Of a stretch of DNA of 24,388 nt, positions 14,233-21,561 are shown in pieces (the stretch's first letter is position 1; the number at the start of each line of letters is the position of its first letter). The position numbers were made by a program, and so were the translations under genes. Source of the stretch: an uncultured Oscillospiraceae bacterium (GTDB lineage Bacteria; Bacillota; Clostridia; Oscillospirales; Acutalibacteraceae); assembly GCA_958451705.1 (NCBI GenBank), contig CAUDRD010000002.1:1-24388 (forward strand), written 5' to 3'. Under the pieces are notes generated by a model. That model ran no database searches, was not told where the DNA came from, and worked only from the letters and a program-made list of their open reading frames with translations.

Positions 14233-15438
14233 ATGAAAAAGATTAGAAGAATTACCGCAGCCCTTGCCGCAGGAGTGGTTATGCTCAGCTGTATGAGTTT
14301 TTCAGGCTCTGTTTCTGCCGCAGAAGAAAAGAATACTGAAACTAAAACGGCACAGACTCAAACGTCTCAGACAATGCCCGTTGAGGTAAAGGCAAAAGCG
14401 GCTGTTCTAATGGACGTTACAACGGGAAAAGTGCTTATGGCAAATAACGAAAACGAGAGGCTTCCGCCGGCTTCGATTACAAAAATAATGACTTTGCTTC
14501 TTGTTTGTGAAGCCATAGATTCTGGCGAGCTTGCTCTTACTGAAAAGCTCACTGCCTCAAAGGACGCAGTTTCAAAGGGAGGCTCACAGATATGGCTCAA
14601 AGAGGGTGAGTCAATGACTGTTGATGAGCTTTTAAAAGCGGCGTCAATAGCCAGCGCAAACGATGCCTGTGCAGTGTTCGCAGAGAGAATCGCCGGCAGC
14701 GAAGAGGCTTTTGTCACCATGATGAATGAAAAAGCTAAGGAGCTTGGCATGAAAAATACAAATTTCGAAAACTGTACGGGACTCGATGATACAACCACAA
14801 ACCATAATACAAGCGCCTATGATATAGCCCTTATGGGAAGGGAACTTTTAAAGCATGACCTTATACAGAACTATACAACTGTCTGGATGGATTCCCTTCG
14901 TGACGGCAAAACCGAGCTTGTAAATACCAATAAGCTTGTGCGGTTTTACAAGGGTACAACGGGACTTAAAACAGGCACAACCCAAAAGGCGGGTCAATGT
15001 CTTGCAGCTTCGGCTCAAAGGGACTCTCTGCACTTAATAGCTGTTGTATTAGGCTGCGAAAGCAGCGACGACCGCTTTAACGGAGCCAAAGCCATGCTTA
15101 ACTGGGGTTTTTCAAACTGGGTAAGCTATAAGCCGGAGATAAATAAGGAGCTGATAACCGACGTAAACGTTCTTCATGGAATAAAATCTTCCATCACTCC
15201 GGAAATTCCGGAAACTTCGGGTACAATAATTAAAAAGGGCGCTCAGGGCGAAGTAAAGCAGGAGATAAATATACCTGTGGATGTGGAAGCACCCGTTGAA
15301 AAGGGTCAGGTAATAGGTACGGTCACCTTTACTTTAGGCGACGAAAAAATAGGAGAATACAATCTCACAGCAGGTGAGGCCATAAAGAAAATCGGATTTT
15401 TAGATGCCCTTACCATGCTTTTAAAGGCCGCTGCATAA
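14233..15438 (+). CDS. D-alanyl-D-alanine carboxypeptidase (class A low-molecular-weight PBP)
   Basis: Penicillin-binding protein that removes the terminal D-Ala from peptidoglycan stem peptides. The 401 residues begin with a signal peptide (KKIRRITAALAAGVVMLS, cleavage probably near VSA-AEE, residues 27-32) and a Gln/Thr-rich linker. Catalytic motifs are SITK (Ser81-Lys84), SAN (141-143) and KTG (246-248, in TTGLKTGTT). A beta-rich C-terminal domain (about 285-380) ends in an amphipathic helix (KKIGFLDALTMLLKAAA) that normally anchors such proteins to the outer membrane face of the cell membrane. The ribosome binding site is GGAGGTG. It stands alone between mtaB and pgi. Relatives include vegetative DacA and sporulation DacB/DacF; sequence alone does not decide, though a sigma-E-like site upstream hints at sporulation. 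Confidence 0.92.
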   Translation: MKKIRRITAALAAGVVMLSCMSFSGSVSAAEEKNTETKTAQTQTSQTMPVEVKAKAAVLMDVTTGKVLMANNENERLPPASITKIMTLLLVCEAIDSGELALTEKLTASKDAVSKGGSQIWLKEGESMTVDELLKAASIASANDACAVFAERIAGSEEAFVTMMNEKAKELGMKNTNFENCTGLDDTTTNHNTSAYDIALMGRELLKHDLIQNYTTVWMDSLRDGKTELVNTNKLVRFYKGTTGLKTGTTQKAGQCLAASAQRDSLHLIAVVLGCESSDDRFNGAKAMLNWGFSNWVSYKPEINKELITDVNVLHGIKSSITPEIPETSGTIIKKGAQGEVKQEINIPVDVEAPVEKGQVIGTVTFTLGDEKIGEYNLTAGEAIKKIGFLDALTMLLKAAA

Positions 15439-15493
15439 CCTTGTACGAAATAAGAACAGACTGAAAATTATTTTTAAATATGGTGATATTGTA

Positions 15494-15522
15494 TTGAAAA
15501 AAATCAGTTTATAAGGTAAGAT
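15494..15522 (+). promoter_or_regulatory. Promoter of pgi
   Basis: TTGAAA (15494-15499), 17 bases, TAAGAT (15517-15522). Transcription should start near 15529, giving a leader of about 70 bases that holds a small hairpin (GCAAAA 15539-15544 with TTTTGC 15562-15567) ahead of the GGAGG ribosome binding site. Confidence 0.75.
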
Positions 15523-15600
15523 ATATACAACCGGATGGGCAAAAGACGTTTAAAACTGATATTTTGCACAAACGGGGTCTGAAAATGGAGGAATACAATC

Positions 15601-16944
15601 ATGAGTGTAAAACTTATCGACAGATATGTGGGCGAGCTTGTAACACCTGCCGACATTGAGCAAATCACACCGGAGGTTAAAAAGGCGGCGCAGGTTCTTG
15701 AGAGCAAAACAGGTGAGGGAAACGATTTCCTCGGCTGGCTTACTCTTCCCACTGATTATGATAAAGAGGAGTTTGCAAGAATCAAAAAGGCGGCAGCAAA
15801 AATCAAGTCCGACTCAGAGGTTCTCATTGTTATAGGCATCGGCGGTTCTTACCTTGGCGCAAGAGCAGCTATCGAGTTTATCAAATCACCTAACTATAAC
15901 GTAATGAAAAAAGATACACCGGATATCTATTTTTCCGGCAACAGCATCAGCTCAACTGCTCTTAAAGAGCTTGTTGATATCTGCGACGGACGTGATTTTT
16001 CAATTAACGTCATCTCAAAGTCAGGTACAACAACAGAGCCTGCGGTAGCTTTCAGAGTTTTCCGTGAAATTCTCGAAAAGAAGTACGGCAAAGAGGGCGC
16101 AGCGGGAAGAATTTATGTTACAACCGATAAGGAAAAGGGCACACTTAAATCACTTTCCGACCGTGAGGGTTATGAAACCTTTGTTGTTCCCGATGATGTG
16201 GGCGGACGTTATTCAGTTCTTACAGCAGTAGGACTTCTTCCTATCGCAGTAAGCGGCGCTGATATTGACGCACTTATGAGCGGCGCAAAGGCAGCTCAGG
16301 ATGCTCTTACAAGCGATGATCTTAACGAAAACGACTGCTACAAGTACGCAGCAATCAGAAACATCCTTTACCGCAAAGGCAAGAGCGCTGAGATGCTTGT
16401 AAGCTATGAGCCTTCTTTCACAATGATGAACGAGTGGTTCAAGCAGCTTTTCGGTGAGAGCGAAGGCAAAGACGGAAAGGGACTTTTCCCGACTTCCGCA
16501 GTTTTCTCAACAGACCTTCATTCTCTCGGTCAGTATATTCAGCAGGGTGAAAGACTTCTCTTTGAGACAGTCGTAACTTTTGATAAGCCCAAGTATGAAA
16601 TTACAATCGGCACAGACCCCGAAAACGTTGACGGTCTTAACTTCCTTGCCGGCAAGACAATGGACTACGTCAACAAGAAAGCTTTCCAGGGCACAGTTCT
16701 TGCTCATAACGACGGTGGAGTTCCGAACCTTGTTCTCTCCGTTCCTGAAATGAATGAGTATGAGCTCGGTTACCTTATCTATTTCTTCGAAAAGGCTTGC
16801 GCTGTTTCCGGTTATGTTCTGGGAGTAAATCCCTTTAACCAGCCCGGAGTTGAAAGCTATAAGAAGAATATGTTTGCACTTCTCGGCAAGCCCGGCTATG
16901 AGAGTGAAAAAGAAGCTCTCGAAAAGAGACTTGGTGTAAACTAA
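15601..16944 (+). CDS. pgi: Glucose-6-phosphate isomerase
   Basis: Cytoplasmic enzyme interconverting glucose-6-phosphate and fructose-6-phosphate in glycolysis and gluconeogenesis. The 447 residues match the short bacterial (Bacillus-type) form. The first sugar-phosphate-binding SIS block is GIGGSYLGARA (79-89). The phosphate loop is SKSGTTTE (139-146). GGRYSVLTAVGLLPIA follows near residue 201. The catalytic-glutamate region is GESEGKDGKGLFP, and HNDGGVPNLVLSVP and NPFNQPGVESYKK close the protein. The ATG has a GGAGG ribosome binding site and its own promoter. Codon use favours C-ending and preferred codons, consistent with high expression. It is followed after 51 bases by a small P-loop protein with a strong ribosome binding site, probably in the same transcript. 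Confidence 0.97.
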   Translation: MSVKLIDRYVGELVTPADIEQITPEVKKAAQVLESKTGEGNDFLGWLTLPTDYDKEEFARIKKAAAKIKSDSEVLIVIGIGGSYLGARAAIEFIKSPNYNVMKKDTPDIYFSGNSISSTALKELVDICDGRDFSINVISKSGTTTEPAVAFRVFREILEKKYGKEGAAGRIYVTTDKEKGTLKSLSDREGYETFVVPDDVGGRYSVLTAVGLLPIAVSGADIDALMSGAKAAQDALTSDDLNENDCYKYAAIRNILYRKGKSAEMLVSYEPSFTMMNEWFKQLFGESEGKDGKGLFPTSAVFSTDLHSLGQYIQQGERLLFETVVTFDKPKYEITIGTDPENVDGLNFLAGKTMDYVNKKAFQGTVLAHNDGGVPNLVLSVPEMNEYELGYLIYFFEKACAVSGYVLGVNPFNQPGVESYKKNMFALLGKPGYESEKEALEKRLGVN

Positions 16945-16995
16945 AAACGGATGAAACCGCTTTAGCGGATATTAAATATACAGGAGGAGATAGCA

Positions 16996-17412
16996 ATGAT
17001 TTCTCTTATTATCGGATGCAAAGGCTCAGGAAAAACAAAGCATTTAATCGCAGAGGTTAACGCAGCTATTGAAAAGTCCAACGGACACGTTGTGTGCGTT
17101 GAGAAGGAGACAAAGCTCACTTACGACGTTAACTCCCGTGCAAGGCTTGTTGCCGCTGATTACTTTGATATTCACGGTTATGACGCATTTTACGGTTTCC
17201 TCAGCGGAATCTGTGCAGGCGACCATGACATTACAGATATTCTTGTAGACGCTACACTGAGAATCGGCTCAAGAGATTACGAAGAGCTTGCCGACTTCCT
17301 TAAGAAGGTTGACAATCTTTCACAGCTTACTGACGCAAAGTTCACATTTACAATTTCCGCAGACGAGTCAGTTCTTCCTGAAAGAATTTACGAGTACTGC
17401 CAGAAAATCTGA
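16996..17412 (+). CDS. Small P-loop protein of unknown function
   Basis: A compact soluble protein of 138 residues. It begins with strand MISLIIG and a perfect Walker A P-loop GCKGSGKT (7-14), so nucleotide binding is likely. A possible Walker B strand is DILVDATLRIG (about 81-91), with an aspartate after hydrophobic residues. The remainder (YEELADFLKKVDNLSQL, KFTFTISADESVLPERI) looks like a minimal P-loop fold without a recognisable specificity domain. Similar short clostridial proteins are sometimes labelled ATP-binding or PilT-like, but I see no PilT features beyond the P-loop. The AGGAGGAG ribosome binding site is excellent. It follows pgi by 51 bases and shares its biased codon use, suggesting the two are expressed together at a high level. 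Function unknown. Confidence 0.85.
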   Translation: MISLIIGCKGSGKTKHLIAEVNAAIEKSNGHVVCVEKETKLTYDVNSRARLVAADYFDIHGYDAFYGFLSGICAGDHDITDILVDATLRIGSRDYEELADFLKKVDNLSQLTDAKFTFTISADESVLPERIYEYCQKI

Positions 17413-17435
17413 AAACTGCTGAAATGAACAGTATG

Positions 17436-17466
17436 TTTTGACCGGAGGGTTTCTCTCCGGTCAAAA
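17436..17466 (+). other. Strong hairpin after the P-loop gene, without a U tract
   Basis: TTTTGACCGGAG (17436-17447) and CTCCGGTCAAAA (17455-17466) form a perfect 12-bp stem with a 7-base loop. Neither strand has the T run expected of an intrinsic terminator after the GC-rich part, because the A and T runs pair with each other. A flanking AACAG/CTGTT pair could extend it. It may terminate, stabilise the 3' end of the pgi transcript, or both. Confidence 0.6.
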
Positions 17467-17500
17467 TGTTGTGCTGTTTAAAAAAATATGTCACTATGTG

Positions 17501-17529
17501 TTGACAAAGCGGCTTGGAAAATGTATAAT
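17501..17529 (+). promoter_or_regulatory. Perfect-consensus promoter of yceD-rpmF
   Basis: TTGACA (17501-17506), exactly 17 bases, TATAAT (17524-17529). Both hexamers and the spacing are the sigma-A ideal. The leader would be about 23 bases and includes the AGGGGTG ribosome binding site. Confidence 0.92.
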
Positions 17530-17558
17530 AATTTCCGCACAATATCAGGGGTGTAGCT

Positions 17559-18053
17559 ATGCTTATAAATCTTGAGAACATATTCCGAAATGAGGGCGAG
17601 GTTCTTCCCCTTAATTTTGAGTACGATTTTTCCGATGTTGATGTTTCCGGCGTGCATCCGGTAACTGCTCCGGTTAAAGTGACGGGTGAAATCCGCAACA
17701 GAACCGGCGTTGTCACTCTCAATGCAAAAGCCGATTATACCTACTGTGCTCCCTGTGACAGATGTGCTGGGGATGTTAAGAGGGATTATTCAGTTACTCT
17801 TTCCTCCGTTGTTGTTTATGAGATAAATGACTCAGATAACGATGAATTTATTCTTGCCGAAAATATGCAGCTCGATTTTGAAGAGCTGGTGCGCAGCGAA
17901 GTGATTTTGTCTTTCCCCACAAAGCTGCTGTGCAAAGAGGACTGCAAGGGACTGTGTGCAGTCTGCGGCAAAAACCTTAATGAAGGCTCCTGTAGCTGCC
18001 AAAAGCCGACGGATCCCCGTTTGGAAGTGCTTAAGCAGCTTTTGGATAAATAA
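17559..18053 (+). CDS. yceD: YceD/DUF177 family protein (large-subunit rRNA accumulation)
   Basis: A protein of 164 residues placed directly upstream of rpmF, the standard location of YceD (DUF177), which is needed for normal 23S rRNA levels in studied bacteria and plants. The N-terminal half is beta-rich (PLNFEYDFSDVDVSG, VTAPVKVTGEIRNRTGVVTL). Two cysteine groups are visible: Cys63, Cys66, Cys69 (YCAPCDRC), and Cys125, Cys129, Cys133, Cys136, Cys145, Cys147 (LLCKEDCKGLCAVCGKNL, SCSC), typical of the Firmicutes version and likely metal-binding. The end PTDPRLEVLKQLLDK is also typical. The start has an AGGGGTG ribosome binding site. The gap to rpmF is 43 bases. Confidence 0.92.
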   Translation: MLINLENIFRNEGEVLPLNFEYDFSDVDVSGVHPVTAPVKVTGEIRNRTGVVTLNAKADYTYCAPCDRCAGDVKRDYSVTLSSVVVYEINDSDNDEFILAENMQLDFEELVRSEVILSFPTKLLCKEDCKGLCAVCGKNLNEGSCSCQKPTDPRLEVLKQLLDK

Positions 18054-18096
18054 TTTAGTTTTCAGTTTATTTTCACTAATCTAAGGAGGTGCTGAC

Positions 18097-18279
18097 ATGG
18101 CGGTACCAAAGAGAAGAGTTTCAAAGGCAAGACGCGATAAGAGACGTTCCAACGTTTGGAAGTTGGAGGCTCCCACCCTTGTAAAGTGTCCCAATTGCGG
18201 TGAGTACAAAAGACCTCACAGAGTTTGTGGCAACTGCGGTTCCTACAACGGCAAGACAGTTATAAGCAAGGAAGCATAA
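18097..18279 (+). CDS. rpmF: 50S ribosomal protein L32
   Basis: Small basic protein of the large ribosomal subunit, 60 residues, beginning MAVPKRRVSKARRDKRRS. It is the zinc-ribbon form: Cys31, Cys34, Cys44, Cys47 (CPNCGEYKRPHRVCGNCG). The ribosome binding site AAGGAGGTG is near-ideal. Cotranscribed with yceD and closed by a terminator at 18300-18329. Confidence 0.98.
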   Translation: MAVPKRRVSKARRDKRRSNVWKLEAPTLVKCPNCGEYKRPHRVCGNCGSYNGKTVISKEA

Positions 18280-18299
18280 GTCCTTTACACACAAGCAAA

Positions 18300-18329
18300 G
18301 GTAGGGAAGTGGTCTTCTCTGCCTTTTTT
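18300..18329 (+). terminator. Terminator of yceD-rpmF
   Basis: A 10-bp stem, GGTAGGGAAG (18300-18309) with CTTCTCTGCC (18314-18323) including two G-U pairs, has a 4-base loop and is followed by TTTTTT. The flanking AGCAAA/TTTGCT can extend the stem. Confidence 0.9.
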
Positions 18330-18350
18330 GCTTATTATGTATAAAATCAG

Positions 18351-18358
18351 GGGAGGTG
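18351..18358 (+). promoter_or_regulatory. Ribosome binding site that decides the start of the DUF512 gene
   Basis: GGGAGGTG lies 8 bases before the GTG at 18367. The alternative TTG (18328) lies in the rpmF terminator tail, and the ATG (18337) has no ribosome binding site upstream. GTG 18367 also starts the PDZ domain without extra residues. Confidence 0.7.
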
Positions 18359-18366
18359 CGTTTTCG

Positions 18367-19680
18367 GTGCCGGTAATAATCAAAGATGTTGCAAAGGGTT
18401 CTCCTGCGGATAAAAAAAGAATAAAGCCGGGGGATACTCTCGTTTCCATAAACGGCCATGACATAGCCGATGTTCTCGATTACAGCTTTTATGCTGATGA
18501 CAGTGAGCTTAAGGTTGAAATACTTCGCAGTAAAAACGGAAAAGCCCACACGGTTAAGGTGAAAAAGGAGCAGGGTGAGGATTTGGGCCTTGTTTTTGAA
18601 ACCTACCTTATGGATAAAAAGAGAAGCTGCAAAAATAAGTGTATGTTCTGCTTTATCGACCAGCTTCCAAAAGGGCTTAGGGAAAGCCTTTATTTTAAGG
18701 ATGACGATGCGAGACTTTCCTTCCTTTTCGGCAACTATATTACCCTTACGAACATTACGGAACGTGAGGTACAGCGCATTATGGAAATGCACATAAGCCC
18801 CGTTAATATATCTGTTCATACAATGAACCCGGAGCTGAGAGTCAAGATGATGGCGAATCCTCATGCGGGAGAGGCTCTTAAAATAGTAAAACGCCTTGCA
18901 GATGCCGGAATTTCCATAAACACCCAGCTGGTTCTCTGCCCCGGAGTCAATGACGGCGAAGAGCTTAAATACAGCCTTAAGGAACTTGCGGCTCTTTATC
19001 CCAGCGTACAGAGCGTTGCGGCGGTGCCGGTAGGCATTACAAAATTCCGTGAGGGACTTTGTCACATTGAGCCTTACACAAAGGAACAGGCAGCCGAAAC
19101 CGTTGATATTATAGAGGAGTTCGGCAACGAATTCAAAAAGGAACACGGCACACGTTTTGCCTTTGCCGCAGATGAGTTTTATCTTAAAGCGGGCAGACCC
19201 ATTCCTGACGGAGACTATTATGAGGAGTTTGCGCAGCTTGAAAACGGTGTGGGACTTTGGGCAGACCTGCGGGATTCCTTTGCAAAGGCGCTTTCCGAAA
19301 CTGAGGTAAGCCCCAATTCTCAGGAAAGAAAAATTTCCATGGCTACGGGAACTTCTGCTTATCCTCTTATAAATTCATTAGCTCAGCAGGCTCAGGAAAA
19401 ATTCAAAAACCTTAATATAGAAGTTACACCAATAAAAAATAAATTTTTTGGAGAGACTATAAACGTTGCCGGACTTCTTACGGGAACGGATCTTATAGAC
19501 CAGCTTGCAGGTAAAGACTTAGGCGAGGAACTGCTTATACCCTCTGCAATGCTCAGAAATGAGGGAGACATCTTCCTCGATGATTTGTCCCCGAAAGATT
19601 TGGAAGAAAGGCTGAAAGTAAAGGTTACACCTGTGGATAACGACGGATACGCACTGCTTTCGGCAATGATAGGAGAGTGA
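18367..19680 (+). CDS. DUF512 protein: PDZ domain fused to a radical SAM domain
   Basis: A 437-residue protein of a family conserved in Clostridia and Cyanobacteria whose reaction is not known. A PDZ-like domain comes first (VIIKDVAKGSPADKKRIKPG, then DTLVSINGHDI, to about 65). The radical SAM cluster motif follows with Cys88, Cys92, Cys95 (SCKNKCMFCF), then DDARLSFLFGNYITLTN, VNISVHTMNPELR and LCPGVNDG. The C-terminal DUF512 domain contains VPVGITKFREGL, FAFAADEFYLKAGRP and TGTSAYPLI. The GTG start at 18367 is chosen on the ribosome binding site. It lies 4 bases before der, with der's ribosome binding site in its last codons, so the two are translationally linked. The repeated pairing with der in related genomes (from memory) suggests a role near ribosome biogenesis, but this is inference. 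Confidence 0.9.
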   Translation: MPVIIKDVAKGSPADKKRIKPGDTLVSINGHDIADVLDYSFYADDSELKVEILRSKNGKAHTVKVKKEQGEDLGLVFETYLMDKKRSCKNKCMFCFIDQLPKGLRESLYFKDDDARLSFLFGNYITLTNITEREVQRIMEMHISPVNISVHTMNPELRVKMMANPHAGEALKIVKRLADAGISINTQLVLCPGVNDGEELKYSLKELAALYPSVQSVAAVPVGITKFREGLCHIEPYTKEQAAETVDIIEEFGNEFKKEHGTRFAFAADEFYLKAGRPIPDGDYYEEFAQLENGVGLWADLRDSFAKALSETEVSPNSQERKISMATGTSAYPLINSLAQQAQEKFKNLNIEVTPIKNKFFGETINVAGLLTGTDLIDQLAGKDLGEELLIPSAMLRNEGDIFLDDLSPKDLEERLKVKVTPVDNDGYALLSAMIGE

Positions 19681-19684
19681 AAAA

Positions 19685-21016
19685 ATGGCAAGACCCATTG
19701 TTGCGGTTGTAGGAAGACCTAATGTGGGAAAATCGACCCTTTTTAATAAGCTTGTAGGTTCAAGGCTTTCAATTGTGGACGATACCCCCGGCGTTACCCG
19801 TGACCGTATTTACGGCGACTGCGAGTGGCTGGGCCACCATTTTCTGCTTGTTGATACAGGTGGTATTGAGCCTCAGTCAGACGATATAATCCTTTCACAG
19901 ATGAGACGTCAGGCACAGCTTGCAATAGACAGCGCCGATGTTATAATTCTTGTAACCGATGTAAAAAGCGGCGTTGTGGCTACCGACAGCGATGTTGCCG
20001 CAATGCTTCAGAAAAGCGGAAAGCCCATTATCCTGTGCGTCAATAAGTGCGACGGCATAGGTGATCTGCCAATGGATTTCTATGAGTTCTATAATCTCGG
20101 TCTCGGTGACCCTATAGCGGTGTCCGCAGTCCACGGCCACGGAACAGGCGATCTTCTTGATGAAGTGCTTAAATATTTACCGGACGAGAACAACGATGAA
20201 GAAGAGGATGACACCACATCAGTTGCGATTATCGGAAAGCCCAATGTAGGCAAATCCTCCCTTGTAAACGCAATTTCTGGTGAGGAGAGAGCTATCGTTT
20301 CAAACATCGCCGGTACAACAAGGGATGCAACGGACACTTATGTTGAAAATTCTCACGGAAAGTTTGTGTTTATTGATACGGCGGGTCTGAGAAGAAAGAG
20401 CAAAGTCGATGACGCTATAGAGAAATACAGCGTAATAAGGGCACGCATGGCAGTTGAAAGAGCACAGGTATGTGTTATAATGATTGACGCTGTTGAGGGC
20501 TTTACGGAACAGGATTCAAAGGTAGCGGGTATTGCCCATGATTTAGGTAAGGCTTGCATTATAGCTGTTAACAAGTGGGATGCCGTTGAAAAGGACGGCA
20601 ACACTATGGATAAATACCGCAAAAAGCTTATGAACGATTTTTCATTTATGAGCTATGCGCCTATTATCTTTATTTCCGCAAAGACGGGTCAGAGGATAGA
20701 GCGTCTTTACGAGCTTATAAAGTATGTTGATGCCCAGAACGCAATGAGAATTTCTACAGGCAAGCTTAACGATATTCTTGCGGCGGCCACTGCAAGGGTT
20801 CAGCCTCCTACGGATAAGGGCAAGCGTTTAAAAATTTACTACATGACTCAGGCATCCACAAGACCGCCGACGTTTGTATCTTTCGTAAACCGCAAAGAGC
20901 TTTTCCATTTCAGCTATCAGCGTTATCTCGAAAACCAGATAAGAGAGGTTTTCGGACTTGAGGGAACACCCGTGCGTTTTGTCATAAGGGAAAGAGAAGA
21001 CAAAAGTAAAAACTAG
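19685..21016 (+). CDS. der: Ribosome-assembly GTPase Der (EngA)
   Basis: Essential GTPase with two tandem GTP-binding domains and a C-terminal KH-like domain, needed for 50S subunit maturation. The 443 residues are typical. The first G domain starts GRPNVGKST (10-18) with DDTPGVTRDR, DTGGIE and NKCD. The second starts GKPNVGKSS (184-192) with IAGTTRDATDT, DTAGLRRKSKVDD and NKWD. The KH-like end includes TGKLNDILAAATARVQPP and GTPVRFVIRERED. The ATG follows the DUF512 stop by 4 bases, with an AGGAGAG ribosome binding site. A repeat copy begins at the base after the stop codon, and no terminator lies close downstream; the first good one is at 21648, shared with rpmB. Confidence 0.97.
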   Translation: MARPIVAVVGRPNVGKSTLFNKLVGSRLSIVDDTPGVTRDRIYGDCEWLGHHFLLVDTGGIEPQSDDIILSQMRRQAQLAIDSADVIILVTDVKSGVVATDSDVAAMLQKSGKPIILCVNKCDGIGDLPMDFYEFYNLGLGDPIAVSAVHGHGTGDLLDEVLKYLPDENNDEEEDDTTSVAIIGKPNVGKSSLVNAISGEERAIVSNIAGTTRDATDTYVENSHGKFVFIDTAGLRRKSKVDDAIEKYSVIRARMAVERAQVCVIMIDAVEGFTEQDSKVAGIAHDLGKACIIAVNKWDAVEKDGNTMDKYRKKLMNDFSFMSYAPIIFISAKTGQRIERLYELIKYVDAQNAMRISTGKLNDILAAATARVQPPTDKGKRLKIYYMTQASTRPPTFVSFVNRKELFHFSYQRYLENQIREVFGLEGTPVRFVIREREDKSKN

Positions 21017-21081
21017 CAGGCTGAGCCTGCACCCAAACCGCACACCAAGCTGCAGTAAGGAACAGCTATAAGCGCCTGCGG
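21017..21081 (+). repeat. Extragenic repeat, copy A
   Basis: It begins with the near-palindrome CAGGCTGAGCCTG (21017-21029) one base after the der stop codon. GCACACCAA is at 21040-21048, then GTAAGGAACA, CTATAAG and CTGCGG. Copy B starts 66 bases later. Confidence 0.75.
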
Positions 21082-21082
21082 A

Positions 21083-21148
21083 CAGGCTGAGCCTGTAGGC
21101 AATTTGCACACCAACCCACAAAAACGAACTACTGTAACTGCCTGCGTC
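21083..21148 (+). repeat. Extragenic repeat, copy B
   Basis: CAGGCTGAGCCTG is at 21083-21095 and GCACACCAA at 21106-21114, the same 23-base offset as copy A. The second half is more diverged (GAACTACTGTAACTG, CCTGCG). Confidence 0.7.
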
Positions 21149-21226
21149 AAAGTTTCTGTAATCAAATAAAAATTAAATTCAAACCAAAGTATCACAGCGA
21201 ACTTGCCTTCTGACAGTCGCACACGT

Positions 21227-21303
21227 CGGCAAAGAAAAAGCTATGGAAAGTAGTAGAGCGTTTGCACTTTGACGGTGATAAACTAAAGCTCTCCAAACTG
21301 CCG
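21227..21303 (+). repeat. Second repeat family, copy 1
   Basis: A 77-base element beginning CGGCAAAGAAAAAG and ending TCCAAACTGCCG. Its ends are short inverted repeats (CGGCA/TGCCG). The shared interior blocks with copy 2 are AGTAG and TGATAAA. Confidence 0.65.
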
Positions 21304-21338
21304 GCTTGAACTTGTGAACGCTTGCGGAGCCTAACCGA

Positions 21339-21414
21339 CGGCAAAGAAAAAGAATTCGATAGTAGAAAAAAGTTTACCGGTTGCAGATGATAAAAGAAAA
21401 CTTCCAAACTGCCG
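21339..21414 (+). repeat. Second repeat family, copy 2
   Basis: A 76-base element with the same 14-base start (CGGCAAAGAAAAAG), AGTAG and TGATAAA at matching positions, and the same TCCAAACTGCCG end as copy 1; the rest is diverged. A degenerate third copy may follow around 21431-21479 (GATAAA, TGGCAAGGCGG). Confidence 0.65.
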
Positions 21415-21474
21415 ACGGAGGGCGTATGGGAGAAAACTTACTTTGCGCTGATAAAAACTTGTTGTTTTGGCAAG

Positions 21475-21494
21475 GCGGCGGAAACTTCCGCCGC
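21475..21494. repeat. GC-rich perfect hairpin
   Basis: GCGGCGGAA (21475-21483) and TTCCGCCGC (21486-21494) are fully complementary around a 2-base centre; in RNA an 8-bp stem with a 4-base loop would form. It is not followed by a T tract. Confidence 0.7.
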
Positions 21495-21507
21495 AAATGC
21501 ATTTTTG

Positions 21508-21537
21508 CCTACTTTTGTCGCTATGGACAAAAGTAGG
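21508..21537. repeat. Perfect 12-bp hairpin
   Basis: CCTACTTTTGTC (21508-21519), loop GCTATG, GACAAAAGTAGG (21526-21537). The stem is perfect, but no T tract follows on either strand, so it is not a standard terminator. It may be a member of a dispersed palindromic repeat family. Confidence 0.7.
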
Positions 21538-21561
21538 TGTACCGCCGCAGCATGAGCGGCA

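Noticed and set aside
15502..15560. Inverted repeat ATCAGTTT / AAACTGAT around the pgi start site
   Set aside because: Only 8 bases, AT-rich and widely separated across the promoter; it may well be chance, so it was not listed as an operator.
18121..19146. Long minus-strand open frame of 341 codons opposite the DUF512 gene
   Set aside because: It lies entirely antisense to rpmF and DUF512 sequence with clear family motifs, has no ribosome binding site, and its translation shows no recognisable protein pattern.
21013..21407. Overlapping minus-strand open frames in the repeat island
   Set aside because: The predicted peptides are translations of the repeats, with no ribosome binding sites and odd composition; better explained as non-coding repeats.
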